A stretch of 64,000 nucleotides of DNA from Sphingobacterium sp. CZ-UAM (lineage in GTDB: Bacteria > Bacteroidota > Bacteroidia > Sphingobacteriales > Sphingobacteriaceae). Made by a program: the position numbers and the translations under genes. Shown piece by piece: positions 40,376 through 49,652 of the stretch. The notes beneath the pieces were generated by a model. It did no database searches, was not told the origin of the DNA, and was given only the letters and a program-made list of their open reading frames with translations. The stretch's first letter is position 1. Each line of letters starts with the position of its first letter. The stretch covers positions 62,001-126,000 of the forward strand of contig NZ_MTCM01000009.1 in the NCBI RefSeq assembly GCF_002000245.1. The letters run 5' to 3'.

Positions 40376-43049
40376 CTCCAGAACTTGCTCTTTTTGTCAA
40401 TTTGAGGTCTTGCAGGATCGATGCTTTCGCTCGTATGGTGACATTATAGCTTCGATATCGTCCAAATGGCATCCATCCAAAGGACATATCCCAACAGTGT
40501 AAATCTCTATAGATATTGAAGGAAGTCATGACAACTTCTTTTTGCTTGAAATCGTAGCCTGATTGAAAGGTGACTTTCCATTTAGGGGTAACACTAAAAT
40601 CCCCATGCAAATTCAGTGTGCTGGTGATCTGATTGTCCATACGTCGCGTACTGGAATTAAAGAACTTGGACATATTAAAACTGAATGAAGCGGCCAGATT
40701 CCAGGGAATGTTAAAGTCCACAAAAGCATTGGGGTCGGAACTGATCCGGGCCAAAGCCTGCGCCTGGGCTGGAGTCATCCCAGTACCGGACATTTCTTTT
40801 CTTAAGGAATCTATATTGTTATTACGGGATTTGGCCGCTTTTGGATTTAAACTATAGTCAAAGGAAAGACCAAAATTCGTCAGGCGGGCCAAACTTCCAT
40901 CTTTGATCGCATAGCGGTTGATACGGGTACCATTATTATCGACAGCATAGGGATCAAAGGTACCGTTGAAATTTACGTTCATCTTCTGATCGAAAAATGC
41001 TGTACGCCCCGAAAAAGTTATCGGCGACAGTTTCAACGAATCTGCAACAAAATTGTAATTTCCGCTAAAAGTTAACCCTTGGAGAATCGGGATCTTTTTG
41101 ACCCCGCCATCGGTCGTATCGGATTTGCTCTTCACCTTGGCCTCAATATTGTTGTCTATTGAGAAACCTATGCCAGCAGATTTTCCGGCAGAAGGCGAAC
41201 CATATAAACCTTGTGCAAAGATGGAGTATACATTCCGGTTGCCATATTGGTCGTTGTAATGCTGATAGAATCCGTAACGTGGATCGGAGAAATCTGGTCT
41301 ATAGTTAAAATTGATAGACGGTGTGACCACATGTCTGATTGCTTCAATTTTCCCGATCTTTGGATAGCTACCATATATTTTGGTTGAAAGACCGGTAGAT
41401 ATCGAGTAATCGTAAGCGCGGTTAAATCCTTGTAGGGTATCAAGCCGTTGTTTATAACCCGCAGGCGTGTTATCAATACGTTGTCTGGTGCTTTGTAGGT
41501 ACCAACGTTCGGTATAGTTCACGCTGGTGTTGAACTGGAAGTATTTAAAAGCGTTAAGCGATAAACTGATCGGAATGTTATGCTGGAAACCATTCTGAAA
41601 TCTTTTGAAACCGCCCGAACTAAACAATAGGCTGTCTTTGGTATTGACCGTGTTTTGCGCCTGAAAGCTGTAGCCAACATTAATACGTTGGTACCATTTC
41701 TGTTCGCCGACACGATCTTTGCTGTCAAAGGGGTTGAACGAAGAAACGTTTAAGCTGATATTGGGTAAGCTTAATTGAATACTTCTGTCCGCCATATTTT
41801 GACTGTGGGTCAAACTTGCTGTTAGGTTAACTTTTCCATCGGCAAACACTTTTCCGTAACTGATGGATGATCCCATCCTATTCTGGGCCAGATTTTCGTA
41901 GGTGGTTTGATTACTTCCGGTACCTGTGTTGCGGAAATAGGAGGCCGTACCGAAGTTTACACTGGCGGAGAAAGATGTTCCCGGATTCGCTTCCTGACGT
42001 TGAGTGTGGTTCCAGGTGACGTTAAAGTCTTTATTGGAACCGTAATTTTTTGTTCCTTCCACCCCTGTTTTGGTGTTAGCGTAGCGGATATTAAATCCCC
42101 CGTTAAATTTATAATTAACAGTATAACGGGTATTCATGGATACTTCCCATGAACCTTTTGAAAACAGTGATCCTCTAATTTCGCTGTCCCAATAATCGTT
42201 GAATGCGAGATACCAACCAATATCACGCATGGAGAAGCCCCGTGTATAATCCTCCCCAAATGAAGGGAAGAGGAAGCCTGAGGCTCTTTTATCAGGTTTT
42301 GGGAAGAAGGCAAATGGGAAGGCTACGGGCATGGGCACACCCATTACAACTAGATATGCGGGACCGGAGATAATTTGATTTTTGGTCACAATTCCTTTCG
42401 ATATATGTATACCGAAATGGGTATGTGGTTCAGGTAAATTACAGGTACTGTAGAGTCCTTTGTAGATGGACATCTCATCATAAATATTCTTTCGGACGAT
42501 ATTGGCCTGGATAAATCCACCATCGACCTCCGTCATAATGCCATAAGTATTCCCTTCCTGTTTTTCGTAATCATAATAGAGGGAATCTACCGTTTTGGGA
42601 GATTCGCCATCTCCCATAATGACGATAGGACGACCTACATATTTGCCGTTTTTATCATAGATCCCCGATGCGAAAATCTTTTTTTGATTGCGATCGAGGC
42701 GAATATAATCTGCTGAAAGTTCAAAATTCTGATACTTCACTTTGGCGCCACGGTACAAGTGGCTAATATTCTTTGCCACTTCTGATTTTTGCGAATCTAC
42801 TGCAATAATGCTGACCTCAGCCTGCAATCCGCCGCCCTTTTTCTTGGTGGTATCCTGCCCGGATTTCGTGGAATCGACAGGTTTAATTTTAGTTGTGTCC
42901 TGCAGTTTACTGGTCGTCGAGACCGGGTCCTTACTTTGAAGTCCGTTCTGTTTTAATGGAATATTGCTCTGAGCGAATGCTGAATTGCCCATTGCAAGAA
43001 TGATAAATAGTGTTAAAATGTTGATTAACGACTTCAAAATTAAAGACAA
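40362..43049 (-). CDS. lptD: LPS-assembly protein LptD
   Basis: An outer-membrane protein of about 895 residues that inserts lipopolysaccharide into the outer leaflet. After the signal peptide (ending AFAQ, about residue 27) and a low-complexity Lys/Thr/Asp stretch, an OstA-like jellyroll (about 75-200) contains LYRGAKVKYQNFELSADYIRLDRNQKKIFA-type strands. The barrel from about 230 on includes the SGFLFPSFGEDYTRGF segment typical of the family in Bacteroidota. The frame begins with TTG just after an in-frame stop; the TTG four codons later (43037) is an equally plausible start and gives a tidier signal peptide. The gene is divergent from an amidase gene. LptE is not in the window. Confidence 0.9.
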   Translation of the reverse strand: MSLILKSLINILTLFIILAMGNSAFAQSNIPLKQNGLQSKDPVSTTSKLQDTTKIKPVDSTKSGQDTTKKKGGGLQAEVSIIAVDSQKSEVAKNISHLYRGAKVKYQNFELSADYIRLDRNQKKIFASGIYDKNGKYVGRPIVIMGDGESPKTVDSLYYDYEKQEGNTYGIMTEVDGGFIQANIVRKNIYDEMSIYKGLYSTCNLPEPHTHFGIHISKGIVTKNQIISGPAYLVVMGVPMPVAFPFAFFPKPDKRASGFLFPSFGEDYTRGFSMRDIGWYLAFNDYWDSEIRGSLFSKGSWEVSMNTRYTVNYKFNGGFNIRYANTKTGVEGTKNYGSNKDFNVTWNHTQRQEANPGTSFSASVNFGTASYFRNTGTGSNQTTYENLAQNRMGSSISYGKVFADGKVNLTASLTHSQNMADRSIQLSLPNISLNVSSFNPFDSKDRVGEQKWYQRINVGYSFQAQNTVNTKDSLLFSSGGFKRFQNGFQHNIPISLSLNAFKYFQFNTSVNYTERWYLQSTRQRIDNTPAGYKQRLDTLQGFNRAYDYSISTGLSTKIYGSYPKIGKIEAIRHVVTPSINFNYRPDFSDPRYGFYQHYNDQYGNRNVYSIFAQGLYGSPSAGKSAGIGFSIDNNIEAKVKSKSDTTDGGVKKIPILQGLTFSGNYNFVADSLKLSPITFSGRTAFFDQKMNVNFNGTFDPYAVDNNGTRINRYAIKDGSLARLTNFGLSFDYSLNPKAAKSRNNNIDSLRKEMSGTGMTPAQAQALARISSDPNAFVDFNIPWNLAASFSFNMSKFFNSSTRRMDNQITSTLNLHGDFSVTPKWKVTFQSGYDFKQKEVVMTSFNIYRDLHCWDMSFGWMPFGRYRSYNVTIRAKASILQDLKLTKRASSGGSYF

Positions 43050-43193
43050 ATGTTATTTTTGTGAAATAATGTTAAACTTCGAAGGACAAAATTAGTCAAA
43101 AAACAAATAGAAAATATGTTAAATATCGTTATCTATTAAAGAAATAATATTGACTCATTTTGTTTCGTTTATAGTAGAGCAAATAATTATTCA

Positions 43194-43994
43194 ATGAAAT
43201 CAGATTTAAGAATTAGAAAATGGTGTAGCATCGTGTTTGCTACTTTGGGATTTTTTTTATTGAATTCTTTCAAATTAAACAACGGTCAACCCCAACCACC
43301 CGACTATCAGATTAAAACTATTGTTATAGACGCAGGGCATGGTGGGAGAGATACCGGTGCGCAGGGACGTCGATCCCTAGAGAAGAATGTCGCTTTGGAT
43401 GTTGCGCTAAAGCTCGGGCGACAAATTCAAAAAGATATTCCGGGAATCAAGATCATTTATACACGAACTACCGACGAATTCGTGGAATTGTATAAACGTA
43501 TTCGTTTAGCGAATGCGAATAAAGCGGATTTATTTATTTCCATTCACTGTAATTCAGGTGGATCCAGTGCGCATGGTACAGAAAGCTTGGTGTCTGGTTC
43601 ACATCGTTTAGGGCAACAGGATGCTGCTGTGCGCGAGAATGCATCGTTATTACTCGAATCAAATTACAAAGAAAATTATCAGGGATTTGACCCTAAAGAC
43701 CCTGAAAGTGCAATTATTTTTTCCTTGATGAAAAACAGATTCCGTGAAAAAAGCATCCGTTTGGCACAGATGATCGAAGGGGAGTATGTGAAAGCTGGAA
43801 GACATAGCCGCGGGTTTTGGGAAAAAGGTTTAGCAGTATTAGCAGAGGCAGGGATGCCCGCTGTTCTGACAGAAATCGGATTTATCAGTAATCGGGAAGA
43901 GGAAAGCTACCTACTATCAGATGAGGGGCAACAAGAAATTGTCAATAATCTGGTTTCAGCTTTAAAAATCTATAAAAATTCTGTTGAACGCTAA
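43194..43994 (+). CDS. N-acetylmuramoyl-L-alanine amidase (Amidase_3)
   Basis: A 266-residue exported cell-wall hydrolase that cuts the bond between MurNAc and L-Ala. The N-terminal hydrophobic segment (about 11-27) is a signal or anchor. The Zn-amidase residues are visible: His49 in DAGHGG, Glu63 in SLEKNVALD, His118 in SIHCNS, and the catalytic Glu227 in LTEIGFISN. An inserted loop between about 125 and 185 is typical of AmiC-like enzymes that need activation. It is followed by an mlaD-type gene after 64 bp, so the two may share a transcript. It is divergent from lptD with a 144-bp gap that must hold both promoters. Confidence 0.93.
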   Translation: MKSDLRIRKWCSIVFATLGFFLLNSFKLNNGQPQPPDYQIKTIVIDAGHGGRDTGAQGRRSLEKNVALDVALKLGRQIQKDIPGIKIIYTRTTDEFVELYKRIRLANANKADLFISIHCNSGGSSAHGTESLVSGSHRLGQQDAAVRENASLLLESNYKENYQGFDPKDPESAIIFSLMKNRFREKSIRLAQMIEGEYVKAGRHSRGFWEKGLAVLAEAGMPAVLTEIGFISNREEESYLLSDEGQQEIVNNLVSALKIYKNSVER

Positions 43995-44058
43995 ACAGAT
44001 TTGCTTTTATGCTGTTTTAAAGTTATATTAATGATGCACATTACAAAAAGAAAGATTT

Positions 44059-45006
44059 GTGAAAATATCAAATGAAACCAAAGTCGGCATATTAGCAACA
44101 GTTGCGATCGCGCTATTATTTATAGGGTATAGTTTTCTAAAGGGAAACGACGTTTTCAGTAGCGATAATACATTTTATACCACTTATCCCACAGTGGACG
44201 GATTGACTCCTTCGAAGCCTGTTTTAGTTAATGGTTATCAGATTGGACGAGTGTCAAAGATGATCTTACAGCCAGATGGTAAAATAAAAACAGAATTTAA
44301 GATCCATTCCCATTATAATATTCCTAAAAACACTATTGCCCGTATTTCCAGTACAGATTTGCTGGGGGGCAAGGCAATTGTTTTTGATATGGGAAATAGT
44401 ACAGAAATGGCCAAAGATGGTGATTTTCTAAATTCAGGCATTCAACCGAATATCATGGATAAAGTTGAGCCCATTCAGAAACGCATTGAAACAATTACAA
44501 TCAAATTGGATTCTACATTGTCAGTAGTTAACGCCGTGTTAGATAAGCAATTCCAAGACGATTTTAAGAATAGTATTCATAGTATTTCTACGTCTCTGAA
44601 AAATGTGGAGGGAATTACAAAAGATGTAGAGGGACTTGTTGGAACCGAAAAGGGAAGACTAAATAGAATTATGGCCAATCTGGAATCGATCACGTCCAAT
44701 TTTTCACAAAATGGTGAGAAAATCAATGCAATAATGGCTAACCTGAACAATATAACGGATAAAGCGGCGAGACTGGATTTTGAACAAACCATGAACAAGG
44801 TAAATACCGCGATGTCCGATTTCCAGCATATTACAAACAAGATCAATAGTGGCAAAGGTTCAATTGGTTTATTGCTTAATGATGAAGAATTATACCATAA
44901 TCTGAACAGTGCGTCTAAAGAAATGGATAATCTGATGAAGGATGTTAAGGAGAAACCGGGGAAATATATCAAGCTTTCTATTTTCGGAAAAAAAAGTGAA
45001 AACTAG
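44059..45006 (+). CDS. MlaD/MCE-domain protein
   Basis: A 315-residue protein that starts with GTG. One transmembrane helix (about residues 9-27) anchors it in the inner membrane. The MCE domain follows (about 37-115; PTVDGLTPSKPVLVNGYQIG and STDLLGGKAI). The long remainder is helical coiled-coil, rich in Asn, Ile and Lys and in SITSNF/NNITDK-type repeats. MCE proteins form hexamers that shuttle phospholipids across the periplasm with an MlaE permease and MlaF ATPase. These partners are not adjacent in this window. In Bacteroidota it is often located beside the amidase, as here. Confidence 0.92.
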   Translation: MKISNETKVGILATVAIALLFIGYSFLKGNDVFSSDNTFYTTYPTVDGLTPSKPVLVNGYQIGRVSKMILQPDGKIKTEFKIHSHYNIPKNTIARISSTDLLGGKAIVFDMGNSTEMAKDGDFLNSGIQPNIMDKVEPIQKRIETITIKLDSTLSVVNAVLDKQFQDDFKNSIHSISTSLKNVEGITKDVEGLVGTEKGRLNRIMANLESITSNFSQNGEKINAIMANLNNITDKAARLDFEQTMNKVNTAMSDFQHITNKINSGKGSIGLLLNDEELYHNLNSASKEMDNLMKDVKEKPGKYIKLSIFGKKSEN

Positions 45007-45032
45007 ATTTTTTGACAGATATCCAGCTTTAT

Positions 45033-45071
45033 AAAAAAAACACCGGCTATGTTTATAGCCGGTGTTTTTTT
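45033..45071. terminator. Bidirectional terminator overlapping the S9 peptidase stop
   Basis: The arms 45034-45050 and 45055-45071 form a perfect GC-centred stem with a GTTT loop, an A-tract on one side and a T-tract on the other. It lies between convergent genes, and the right end includes part of the peptidase stop codon. Confidence 0.93.
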
Positions 45072-47151
45072 ATAAGGTTTCCTTAAGCCATGTAAAGAAT
45101 TCTCTTTGCCAGACCTGAGCATTGTGTCCTGATAGTACCCAATGGTTTTCATCAGGGAGATAAACAAGTCTGCTCTTTATTTTTTTCAACTGAGCAAGTT
45201 GAAAGGCTGCTAAACCCTGTCCTATTGGAACACGGTAATCTTTTCCGCCTTGAAAAATCAGAATAGGCGTATGCCAGTTGTTTGCTTTTTCAATCGGATT
45301 AAACTGCGTATAGGATTTTTCGTTTTTGCTATCCCAATAGGCACCGCCCAATTCATGATTGGCAAAGAACAGTTCTTCCGTCGTGCCATACCAACTTCTC
45401 ATATCGAATAAGCCGTTATGTGCAATGAATGTTTTGAAGCGATTTTGATGTACTCCGGCTAACTGGTAAACGGAATAACCACCATAACTTGCGCCAATTG
45501 CTGCTCTACGCGCTGTATCTACATATGTTTCTTTTGATATGTCATCTATAGCAGATAAATAGTCTCTGATCGGCTGTCCGCCCCAATCCTGGGAAATCGC
45601 TTCATTCCATTTTACTCCCCAACCTGGCATACCTCTACGATTTGGCGCGATAACAATGTATCCTTGTGAGGCAATTAATTGCAGGTTCCAACGGAAAGAA
45701 TAAAATTGCGTGAGCGCAGATTGAGGACCGCCTTCACAGTAGAGTATAGTGGGGTATTTTTTTGCGGGATCAAAATTTGGGGGGTAAATTACCCACGAAA
45801 ATAAATCAGCTCCGTCGGAGGCTTTTGTAATACGTCTTTCAATTTTGTTTTCCGCAATTGCAGCATACTTGTCGTCATTGACCTTGGTGACTGCGGTCAA
45901 AGATTTGTTTTTGAGATCAAAGCTAAAGACTTCGGTCGCACGTGTGAATTTGGTCAAAGTAACAATCAGCTTATCTCCGGTTTGACCAACAATCCCCGTA
46001 ATATCAAAGTCTCCTGTTGAAATTTGTTGGATCTTTGGAAGGCTTTTCGACTTTATATTCGAAGGGACTTCTAATTCAAATAACTGCACAGTGCCTTTAG
46101 TGGCAGCGGTAAAGTATATTTTGCGATTATCATTGCTCCAGATAAAACTGTTGACGGTACCATCCCAGTGTGCTGTTAAATTTAATCGGATTGAACTGGT
46201 TTTATCAAATAGGATGATGTCGTTTTTGTCAGACTCATAACCATCGGTTTTCATACTGAGCCAAGTTAAACTTTTACCATCTGGAGAATAAGCTGGTGCA
46301 ATGTCATAGCCGTTCATGCCTTCCGTTAGATTAGTGGTTGTACCAGAAGACAATTCATAACGATAAATATCTGTGTTGGTACTCACGGCATAATCTGTCC
46401 CGAATTTTTTCTTGCAAACATATAACACGGCTTTGCTGTCGGGTGACCAAATGAAATCTTCTGCGCCACCGAAAGGAGCCTGTGGACTATAATAGGGTTG
46501 ATCCTTCAGTAAATCAATAGGCTCTCCTATTTTTCCATTGCTATAGCTAGCAACAAAGGGATGATTAAATTTTCCATCGTTGAATGTGTCCCAATGTCTG
46601 TAATCCAAGTTGTCATAAATATAAGCATCTGATTTCGACAGTTCCGGATATTTATCAGTACTGTGGTATTTTTTGATTAATACAGCTTGGCTAAAAAGAA
46701 TATACTTTCCATCTGGCGAAAATATAACATTTTCAAGGGACATTTCACCAGATGTCAGCTGAGTTGCCTCCCCCTTTGTCAGATTTTTTTTCCACAAATG
46801 GCCTTTCGATAGATATATAACATCGCCATTTTGTTCGATCTGGATTACAGCTTCGCCTCCTTTTTGATCCGTAAATTGACCACCGGCACCATTGGCCAAT
46901 GAAATGGTATAAAGATTCTTCTCACTCGTATTGCTTTCTAAGTTGTAATTGGAAACACCGTACAGCAATGTCTTACCATCTGAAGAAAGTCCTTCAGCTG
47001 ATACACGTCCGAGATCCCAAAGTGCGCTGGGGCTAATAGGTTGTGGTGTTTCAGTAACCGTCTTTAAACCGGATTTTCCACCTTTGCTTTCTTGCGCATT
47101 GCTGAGGTTGCATGCCATAATCGCTAATGTAATTATTGTAAGTTTTTTCAT
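45070..47151 (-). CDS. S9-family prolyl oligopeptidase-type peptidase
   Basis: An exported serine peptidase of about 693 residues. The signal peptide (MKKLTIITLAIMACNLSNAQ) fixes the start at the ATG 47151; a TTG 27 bp upstream is in frame but unlikely. A beta-propeller region (about 40-420) with TolB-like repeats such as IWSPDSKAVLYV and FSPDGKYILFS is followed by the alpha/beta-hydrolase domain. The nucleophile is in GASYGGY, the Asp in GGKDYRVP and the His in DENHWVL, which is the S9 triad order. It probably acts on peptides in the periplasm, as a dipeptidyl- or acylaminoacyl-peptidase-like enzyme. The stop codon is inside the bidirectional terminator. Confidence 0.94.
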   Translation of the reverse strand: MKKLTIITLAIMACNLSNAQESKGGKSGLKTVTETPQPISPSALWDLGRVSAEGLSSDGKTLLYGVSNYNLESNTSEKNLYTISLANGAGGQFTDQKGGEAVIQIEQNGDVIYLSKGHLWKKNLTKGEATQLTSGEMSLENVIFSPDGKYILFSQAVLIKKYHSTDKYPELSKSDAYIYDNLDYRHWDTFNDGKFNHPFVASYSNGKIGEPIDLLKDQPYYSPQAPFGGAEDFIWSPDSKAVLYVCKKKFGTDYAVSTNTDIYRYELSSGTTTNLTEGMNGYDIAPAYSPDGKSLTWLSMKTDGYESDKNDIILFDKTSSIRLNLTAHWDGTVNSFIWSNDNRKIYFTAATKGTVQLFELEVPSNIKSKSLPKIQQISTGDFDITGIVGQTGDKLIVTLTKFTRATEVFSFDLKNKSLTAVTKVNDDKYAAIAENKIERRITKASDGADLFSWVIYPPNFDPAKKYPTILYCEGGPQSALTQFYSFRWNLQLIASQGYIVIAPNRRGMPGWGVKWNEAISQDWGGQPIRDYLSAIDDISKETYVDTARRAAIGASYGGYSVYQLAGVHQNRFKTFIAHNGLFDMRSWYGTTEELFFANHELGGAYWDSKNEKSYTQFNPIEKANNWHTPILIFQGGKDYRVPIGQGLAAFQLAQLKKIKSRLVYLPDENHWVLSGHNAQVWQREFFTWLKETL

Positions 47152-47216
47152 ATATATTGCTGAAAAATGTCCTCGCAAGTTACATATTTTGCCACTAAAA
47201 GCTAAGCAAAGGATAA

Positions 47217-47252
47217 AAATAGCCGTCTTATTTGGTAAAAAGACGGCTATTT
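47217..47252 (-). terminator. Terminator after creD
   Basis: A perfect 13-bp stem (47217-47229 with 47240-47252) with a 10-nt loop is followed by TTTTATCC on the minus strand. It separates creD from the S9 peptidase gene. Confidence 0.85.
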
Positions 47253-47316
47253 ATTTGAATAAGTTTATTTCTTGAGCAATATGTTGATAATTACCCAATA
47301 GATTTTGAGATGTTGT

Positions 47317-48801
47317 TTATTGATCAGCATGGTTATTATCAAATTGATACCAATTTATTTTTGTGGAAACGCGCATCAGGATTGCCAAAATAATAAAGAT
47401 ACCGATCGTTCCGGCGATAAGTGAATAATCTCTAAGTTGCATGAGCACGTAGATAAATACATAGAATGTGCCTAAAATAGATCCAAGCAAAAGCGCAGAT
47501 TTAAAATCTTTTGTAATCGCCTTAATAAAACTTCCAATGAGAACAACTGTGGCAACTGAAGCAATTAGATAAGCGGGGTTAAAACCGATATGTTCTGATA
47601 GTGCTAATAGAAGGGTATAAAAGAGTACCATGGCCGCTCCGATCAATACATACTGGATGATATGGATTCTTTTTTTCTTGATGATTTCGGTGAATAGGAG
47701 TGATGTGAAGGTCAAGAGGATGATCAAAATGCCATATTTGGCTACCCGAGTCGTTTTTTGGTAGTTATTGACGTCTGGCAGAAAATTTATAGTAATCATA
47801 TCTGAATTGAGCAACATGTCACTGGGTACTTTTGTGTCGGCGGCGGTAGCTGCTGTGGGCTGAGGGACCTCAACTTCATCGGTCACAATGCTCTTATTTT
47901 TTTCAAAAATATAGATCGGGTAGATATCTCCTGACCATTGCTGGGGCAATTTGCGACTAAACGACGGGATCTCCCAGGATGCCGAAAAATTGCTGTTACT
48001 GACGGAGCGTTTGCTTGGTAAGAACGCTCCAGTGAAACTCGGGTTAGCCCAATTTCCTTTTGCAGCAATATTTGTTTGGTCACCCAATGGGACAAAATTG
48101 AGGGATTTTGAGCCTTTTAAATCAAGTGTGATTTTGAAATGGCTCTCACTTTGGGGATTGATGGCGATAGGGCAGACCAAATTCTGATTAAATAGTTTGA
48201 GATTGTTAAAATCTGGATCGAATGTTGACTCCAGGTCATTCCATTTGAGCGAAGGGCGTTTGCCTAATCCCTTAAAATCTTGTATACCAAACACCAATCT
48301 ACTTCCTTTCCAGTCAATCTTTTCGATTGGAATTTCCAACTTTGTTAGATCGATTTTATTAAAGCTGCCCTCTATCAAAATGTGGCTATTATATACGACT
48401 GTGTTGTATATTCCTCTGGAAAGATGCTGCGGACTGATATCCGTGCTGATATTGGAACTTTGGGGCAGGATAAATATCCATTTTGTCTGTTTATATTCCA
48501 ATGTTGCTGGACTTTTACTTTTTTCAGCTTGCTTCTGAACAATTTCGTTGTATGGAATTGCGATGACTGGGCCGGAAATAACTTGTTCCTGCCCCCAATT
48601 GAGTGCGATACCATCAGATACACTTTGTTCACGAGTTTTACGCTCTTGGATCAAATCACTAATCATTGCAAGTGGTATGAGCAGGAGCAGTGAAAGAAAT
48701 AGGATGACAAATAATTTTAGGACAGTTGAGTTGCTAATTTTGTCAAAAAGCGAATGCTGCTCTGTGGCAAATGCGCTTTTAGTTAGATTATGGTTTTCCA
48801 T
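47317..48801 (-). CDS. creD: Cell-envelope integrity protein CreD
   Basis: A 494-residue inner-membrane protein of the CreD family. One transmembrane helix (about residues 28-50, VLKLFVILFLSLLLLIPLAM) is followed by the conserved IQERKTREQSV and GPVIAIPY segments. A large periplasmic beta-rich domain of about 280 residues follows, then six or so helices from about 350 to the C-terminus. CreD is linked to envelope stress and beta-lactam response in other bacteria, but its molecular role is unclear. It is encoded 4 bp after a COQ4-like gene, and that pair has a palindromic operator at its front. No CreBC two-component genes are present. Confidence 0.93.
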   Translation of the reverse strand: MENHNLTKSAFATEQHSLFDKISNSTVLKLFVILFLSLLLLIPLAMISDLIQERKTREQSVSDGIALNWGQEQVISGPVIAIPYNEIVQKQAEKSKSPATLEYKQTKWIFILPQSSNISTDISPQHLSRGIYNTVVYNSHILIEGSFNKIDLTKLEIPIEKIDWKGSRLVFGIQDFKGLGKRPSLKWNDLESTFDPDFNNLKLFNQNLVCPIAINPQSESHFKITLDLKGSKSLNFVPLGDQTNIAAKGNWANPSFTGAFLPSKRSVSNSNFSASWEIPSFSRKLPQQWSGDIYPIYIFEKNKSIVTDEVEVPQPTAATAADTKVPSDMLLNSDMITINFLPDVNNYQKTTRVAKYGILIILLTFTSLLFTEIIKKKRIHIIQYVLIGAAMVLFYTLLLALSEHIGFNPAYLIASVATVVLIGSFIKAITKDFKSALLLGSILGTFYVFIYVLMQLRDYSLIAGTIGIFIILAILMRVSTKINWYQFDNNHADQ

Positions 48802-48805
48802 GATT

Positions 48806-49297
48806 TTATTTGTTTAAGTCTAGTTGAATATTTTTACTATATAATGCAATTTGGAGTTCGGTTAGCTGATAATGAAGTATCTCTTTGAATTCTATATGAT
48901 AAAACTTTTGCAGGGATCGACCTTTTTGGAACGTTTTCTTATAATATTTAAAATGTTCTGGAAAAAGGATACCGCCAATAGCAATCATGCCCAATAAATA
49001 GAGGCTGATTTTACCGTTGCCCAACAAAAGGTACTGCATGGCTATTTCATCCTGGATTTCAGTTCCTGTTTCCGTTATAATATGGAACACATCGTGATTT
49101 TCCAATTTTGGCATGACATCAAACCCCTTATTCGCATAAAACAGGCCTAAACTATGGCCAACACTCCCGATGGGGTAGGTCAAAAATTCCTCCTTAGTGA
49201 TTCCCCATGCTTTCTTGTTCCATTTGAAAATATCTGCATACAATTTGGAAGACCAGTTGTAGAGATGGAGCATGAGTTTTAATCGAATTCCTTTCAT
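48806..49297 (-). CDS. COQ4-like protein with HDxxH-x11-E motif
   Basis: A 163-residue protein with no signal peptide. Residues H68-D69-x-x-H72 followed by E84 match the HDxxH-x11-E metal motif of the COQ4 family. The region DEIAMQYLLLGNG and the GLFYANKGF segment also fit the overall helical pattern. In eukaryotes and some proteobacteria COQ4 acts in ubiquinone synthesis. Bacteroidota are generally thought to make menaquinone only, so this homologue must have another or related role. It leads a two-gene unit with creD (4 bp gap), and a perfect palindrome is placed 20 bp before the start codon. Family membership is from the motif seen by eye; a profile search would settle it. Confidence 0.7.
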   Translation of the reverse strand: MKGIRLKLMLHLYNWSSKLYADIFKWNKKAWGITKEEFLTYPIGSVGHSLGLFYANKGFDVMPKLENHDVFHIITETGTEIQDEIAMQYLLLGNGKISLYLLGMIAIGGILFPEHFKYYKKTFQKGRSLQKFYHIEFKEILHYQLTELQIALYSKNIQLDLNK

Positions 49298-49316
49298 TTT
49301 TTTCTTGTTTTAAAAG

Positions 49317-49335
49317 TACTTTGGTTTTCAAAGTA
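49317..49335. promoter_or_regulatory. Palindromic operator upstream of the COQ4-like/creD pair
   Basis: TACTTTG-gtttt-CAAAGTA is a perfect 7-bp inverted repeat with a 5-nt spacer. The same element, within a longer shared stretch of about 27 bp, occurs at 50260-50278. It lies between the winged-helix stop and the COQ4-like start. Its outer ACTTTG arm on the minus strand resembles a -7 element. Confidence 0.65.
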
Positions 49336-49349
49336 AATGGATAAAAAAA

Positions 49350-49652
49350 TTATTTATATTGTTGTTTTATTAAATTTTCTAGTGCAACTAGGTGGTTTTC
49401 AAATGCTTTTAGTCCTTTAGATGTTCTTTTGTATTTGGTGTTGGGTTTTCGGTCGACGAAACTTTTTTCTACGACGATATACTCTTCCTTTTCCAAAGTT
49501 TTGAGATTGGACGCTAGATTTCCATCTGTTACTTCCAATACTTCTTTGAGGGAATTGAAATCATATTCTTCATTCACTGCAAGCACGCTCATAATTTGTA
49601 AGCGGACTCTATTCTCGAATACTTTGTCATATAAGGAAAGATCTAATTTCAC
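49350..49652 (-). CDS. Winged-helix transcriptional regulator
   Basis: A protein of about 100 residues that is all winged helix-turn-helix (MarR/ArsR-like, HTH_34 type): LYDKVFENRVRLQIMSVLAVN, then the recognition helix region VTDGNLASNLKTLEKEEYI and the wing with DRKPNTKYKRTSKG. There is no effector domain, so control may be by the partner membrane protein or by redox or small ligands. The frame can be extended far upstream, but the GTG at 49652 overlaps the stop codon of the preceding gene by 3 bp (GTGA), which is a coupled start and the natural N-terminus of this domain. It is the likely binder of the two palindromes at 49317 and 50260. Confidence 0.85.
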   Translation of the reverse strand: MKLDLSLYDKVFENRVRLQIMSVLAVNEEYDFNSLKEVLEVTDGNLASNLKTLEKEEYIVVEKSFVDRKPNTKYKRTSKGLKAFENHLVALENLIKQQYK

